Positions 61,129 to 64,000 of a stretch of DNA of 64,000 nt are shown piece after piece. Position 1 is the first letter of the stretch. Every line of letters begins with the position of its first letter. Source of the DNA: Yponomeuta sedellus (lineage: Eukaryota; Arthropoda; Insecta; Lepidoptera; Yponomeutidae). The notes beneath the pieces were generated by a model. The model saw only the letters and a list, made by a program, of their open reading frames with translations, ran no database searches and was not told where the DNA came from. Location: NCBI GenBank assembly GCA_934045075.1, contig OW203724.1, positions 5,381,473 through 5,445,472 of the forward strand. Reading direction: 5' to 3'. The position numbers and the translations under genes are program-made.

Positions 61129-64000
61129 TTATCTCCCGCCGCAGCTACTAGCTGGAGTATGCATGAGGGGCAGGATCACCAATTTTTTAGTTGGCCGTCG
61201 CAACACTCTGCCTCCGGCTAACCTCACATCTACTACGCGAATTTCACCATCGGTACCGGGGCAGACTGCCACGACGATTCCCCTAGGCCACTGATTTCTT
61301 GGTAAGTTCCCATCTGCGACAAGCACCAAGTCTCCCAATTTGATAGGTTCACCTTTGGATTGAGGCTCCCGCCGGTGCTGCAGTTCGGGAAGATATTCAC
61401 GAACCCATCTTGACCAAAACAAGTCTGCCAAGCGTTGTGCCTGTCGCCAGTGGTTCTTAGTGTAACCAGCTTCGTCGTCCTTAGAAAAAAATCCTGGCTG
61501 AGGAACCCGGGAAGGGCCTCCCAGCAAGAAATGATTAGGCGTTAGGGCATCCGGATCATCTGGGTCGGATGTTACGTTTGTCAACGGCCTACTATTTACC
61601 GTATGTTCAGCCTCCGCCAACAAAGTTGCGAGAACCTCTTCGTGCGGAGACCTTTCCTGTAAGACCACACTCAGAGCCGTCTTGACTGACCTTACTAACC
61701 TCTCCCATGCTCCGCCCATGAAGGGGGCGCTCGGGGGAATGAATCGCCACCGTATAGCCCTTGAAGAGGCTTCTTGCTCTAGAGCGTTCTGAGCTGCTTG
61801 ACGCAATTCCTTATCGGCGCCGCGGAAGTTTGTTCCATTATCCGAGTGAATTTCACTGGGACATCCGCGGCGCGCTATAAACCGTCGTAAAGCCATGATC
61901 GCCGAGCTTGAGCTCAGGGAACCAGCTAATTCTAGGTGGACCGCTCGCGTCGTTAAGCATGTGAACAGAACTCCGTAGCGTTTCTGGCGCGAGCGGCCCA
62001 CTGTTACCGTCATAGGGCCAAAATAATCGACCCCTGTGTACGTGAAAGGCGGTCGATGGTGAGCGAGACGAGTTTCCGGATGGTTACCTGTTGAAGGCTG
62101 ACTTGGTGTAGCTCTACGGATCCTACAAAACAGGCATTTACTTACTTGCTCTTTGACCACTTTCCTTAATTGAAGGACCCAATACTGCTGCCGTATTTCG
62201 TTTGCGGTGATATCTCGACCTCCGTGATGCATCTGCTTATGAACGTGTGCTACATACAAACGCACCCAAGGGTGTTCACCGGGGAGAACTGCAGGTTCTC
62301 GCTGAGTCGGGGTGATGTTATCCGCTCGTGCTACACGCGAGCGTAACCTTAGGATGCCTGCATCATCGATGACTGTCGCCAACTTAGCCAGTCGGCTAGA
62401 AGCGGACTGACGCTCACCTTTTTTAGTACGCTTCAGCTCTTCTTTGAAGGTCTCCTCTTGAATAGCTCGTATCCACAGGGCCTCTGCTTGAATTGAAAAT
62501 TCAGCTGGGATGATTGACGCCTCTACTTCACTTGCAGTTGTGATGGCAGTCTTTGGCTTAGACAGCACCGAAGTCAGCGACCTACCTTTTCTTTGACCTG
62601 GTGGTTTCCAGTCGGTGTCCTCATGTCGCTGTGCATAGAGTTTTTCTGGCCTCAGTTTTACTACAAACATTAAGACCCTAGCAGTGGCGCGGATCAGCCG
62701 TCTCCATTCTGAAAACCTTTCAACCTTTGGAAGAGCCTCGCTGAGACAATCCCGCTCCTGTAATGCGTACGTTTTCTCTTCTTCCATTGCCTCTGGGTCT
62801 GGTGGCGCTGAGCACGCTGAGGAGTCTTCCCTGGGCCAAGAGTCCGGGTGGTTTCTTAGGAAAATGGGTCCGTTGAACCACCTGTGATCGGGGCCAAACT
62901 TATCTGGGATTGAGCGAGTAGCATCGTCCGCGACATTATCTGTAGTGGGTACCCACCTCCATTCGCTTGTTTTTGTCAGCTCGTGAATTTCAGCGATGCG
63001 GTGAGCCACAAACGGTTTGTATACTCGAGCCCCGTTGCGCAGCCAGGCGAGCACAGTTTTGGAGTCACTCCAATAAAAACATTTCGTCGGTGCCAGATCA
63101 TGCTGACTCTGAGCGGTTTGAGCAAGTCGACACCCGAGAACGGCCGCCTGCAGCTCTAAGCGAGGTATCGTGTGCACTTTGCCGATGGGCGTCACCCTCG
63201 CTTTACCGGTGACTAGGGAGGTGTACACCATACCTTGTCCGTTGGTCACTCGCCAGTACACAGCCGCTGCATAGGCCGTTGAGCTGGCATCGACGAAAGT
63301 GTGGAGCTCTCTTACCTGCGCTGATGTGAAGTGGGCGTAGCAACGTGGTATGGTGAGCTTAGGGAGAAATACGACATGTTGGCCCCAGCTCTTCCATGCC
63401 TTAGCTTCATCTGGATGCAACGGTGCGTCCCACTCAACCTCCGAGCGCCAGACATCTTGCAAGATCCGTTTTGCTTGTATCGTGATCGGCGTGGCTAGAC
63501 CGAGCGGATCGTAAATGGACATCGTCGCGCGCAGAGCCTCTCGTTTAGTAGGCGTACGTTCTCCTCGCAGTATTGCGCCATCTATTCGTTTCTCATTGAG
63601 GTTGAATGAGAGTGTGTCTGTTTGAGGGTCCCATACCATACCTAGGACTTTCGTAGGATCGAGCTCCAGTTTGTCGTTGGTGGCAGCGATTTCATTTGAC
63701 AGCTCTCTGACCACCTGTGGGCTATTGGAGGACCACTTACATAGGAAGAAGTTGGCTTGACGATGAATTTCGTCAACTTGGCGTGAAACTCTTGTTGCCT
63801 CCTCCTCGTCTGCAAAGCTTACCAAATAGTCGTCTACGTAATGACTTCTCACAATCGCTTTTGCCGCCTCCGGATATTGAACGTCGAACCTTTTGGCGTT
63901 TTGATTTTTTACATAAATTGCCGTGAACGGTGAAGATGTAGCGCCAAAAATCACACTCTTCATACGATATTCCAGTGGCGGCCCTGTACGTGGGTCTGCG
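61129..64000 (-). CDS. BEL/Pao pol polyprotein, C-terminal part (RT end, RNase H, integrase)
   Basis: An uninterrupted frame of more than 950 codons that continues past the right edge; the first Met inside the window (63963) is internal. Counting from it: reverse transcriptase with FGATSSP (6-12) and catalytic YVDD (42-45); RNase H with acidic residues in FVDAS (225), RLELQ (270), WSDS (300) and NVAD (346); integrase zinc site H-x(3-4)-H...C610-x2-C613; integrase core D646 (GVDYFGP), D708 (HSDNGTNF) and E754 (GGAWERL); then a C-terminal tail beginning WSRWVREYLPEL (850-861). The order RT, RNase H, integrase and these motif variants are those of BEL/Pao rather than Ty3/Gypsy. All visible catalytic residues are present and no frameshift or stop occurs, so the copy may be recent. 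The stop codon touches the LTR; no envelope-like gene follows. Codon use is less A+T-biased than the surroundings. Confidence 0.95.
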   Translation of the reverse strand, partial: ADPRTGPPLEYRMKSVIFGATSSPFTAIYVKNQNAKRFDVQYPEAAKAIVRSHYVDDYLVSFADEEEATRVSRQVDEIHRQANFFLCKWSSNSPQVVRELSNEIAATNDKLELDPTKVLGMVWDPQTDTLSFNLNEKRIDGAILRGERTPTKREALRATMSIYDPLGLATPITIQAKRILQDVWRSEVEWDAPLHPDEAKAWKSWGQHVVFLPKLTIPRCYAHFTSAQVRELHTFVDASSTAYAAAVYWRVTNGQGMVYTSLVTGKARVTPIGKVHTIPRLELQAAVLGCRLAQTAQSQHDLAPTKCFYWSDSKTVLAWLRNGARVYKPFVAHRIAEIHELTKTSEWRWVPTTDNVADDATRSIPDKFGPDHRWFNGPIFLRNHPDSWPREDSSACSAPPDPEAMEEEKTYALQERDCLSEALPKVERFSEWRRLIRATARVLMFVVKLRPEKLYAQRHEDTDWKPPGQRKGRSLTSVLSKPKTAITTASEVEASIIPAEFSIQAEALWIRAIQEETFKEELKRTKKGERQSASSRLAKLATVIDDAGILRLRSRVARADNITPTQREPAVLPGEHPWVRLYVAHVHKQMHHGGRDITANEIRQQYWVLQLRKVVKEQVSKCLFCRIRRATPSQPSTGNHPETRLAHHRPPFTYTGVDYFGPMTVTVGRSRQKRYGVLFTCLTTRAVHLELAGSLSSSSAIMALRRFIARRGCPSEIHSDNGTNFRGADKELRQAAQNALEQEASSRAIRWRFIPPSAPFMGGAWERLVRSVKTALSVVLQERSPHEEVLATLLAEAEHTVNSRPLTNVTSDPDDPDALTPNHFLLGGPSRVPQPGFFSKDDEAGYTKNHWRQAQRLADLFWSRWVREYLPELQHRREPQSKGEPIKLGDLVLVADGNLPRNQWPRGIVVAVCPGTDGEIRVVDVRLAGGRVLRRPTKKLVILPLMHTPASSCGGR

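Noticed and set aside
63717..63926. Plus-strand frames opposite the BEL/Pao pol gene (also 62684, 62967)
   Set aside because: Antisense shadows of a long, clearly coding minus-strand frame.

Overview
This window looks like repeat-dense, A+T-rich nuclear DNA of an insect, most likely a moth or butterfly. The evidence is the content: mariner transposons, a BEL/Pao retrotransposon, several tRNA-headed SINE families, many 5'-truncated non-LTR retrotransposon (LINE) ends and long simple repeats, plus motifs I know from lepidopteran genomes. No operon, bacterial gene or CRISPR array is present. I could not recognise a single host protein-coding exon, so the window is probably intergenic or lies inside a very long intron.

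Layout. 1-6.6 kb: tRNA-bearing repeats (called family T here), hairpin elements, a 5S-rRNA-like SINE and a repeat-free G+C-richer stretch (3.83-4.70 kb). 6.6-13.3 kb: a LINE end, a dispersed repeat ending in a hairpin, a broken mariner (9201-10503), a duplicated 230-bp segment and a palindromic MITE (family M). 13.3-20.4 kb: LINE pieces, an unrecognised 169-codon ORF, 5S-like and tRNA-derived SINEs. 20.7-28 kb: a T copy, RTE-like ends, a pentanucleotide satellite and an RT C-terminus. 28.1-29 kb: a minisatellite split by a T element with a 13-bp target duplication. 30-34.5 kb: an RTE-like end and three inverted-repeat elements, two flanked by 12-bp direct repeats. 34.9-36.2 kb: a second broken mariner, opposite in orientation to the first. 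36.8-51.4 kb: four LINE ends (two carrying long tetranucleotide tails), MITEs, and a THAP-domain fragment inside a short-TIR element. 51.6-55.7 kb: SINEs, a Ty3/Gypsy-type LTR with a tRNA-Lys primer site, dimeric T copies and a nested long-TIR element. 55.9-60.6 kb: SINE and LINE fragments between two unique G+C-richer islands. 60.7-64.0 kb: the 3' LTR and long open pol frame of a BEL/Pao element running off the right edge; it is the only coding sequence that looks intact.

How the parts relate. Nearly everything is mobile DNA at different stages of decay. Autonomous elements (BEL/Pao, mariner, LINEs) would have supplied enzymes, and the SINEs and MITEs are probably their non-autonomous dependents. 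Nested insertions and paralogous empty sites give a relative order for several events. The best candidates for new biology are the T family (tRNA-like core, tandem and palindromic copies, 9-15-bp target duplications), the 5S-like SINE family, the covarying 3' hairpin of a LINE group, and palindromic elements that share a GACCAC...CGAAAC core.
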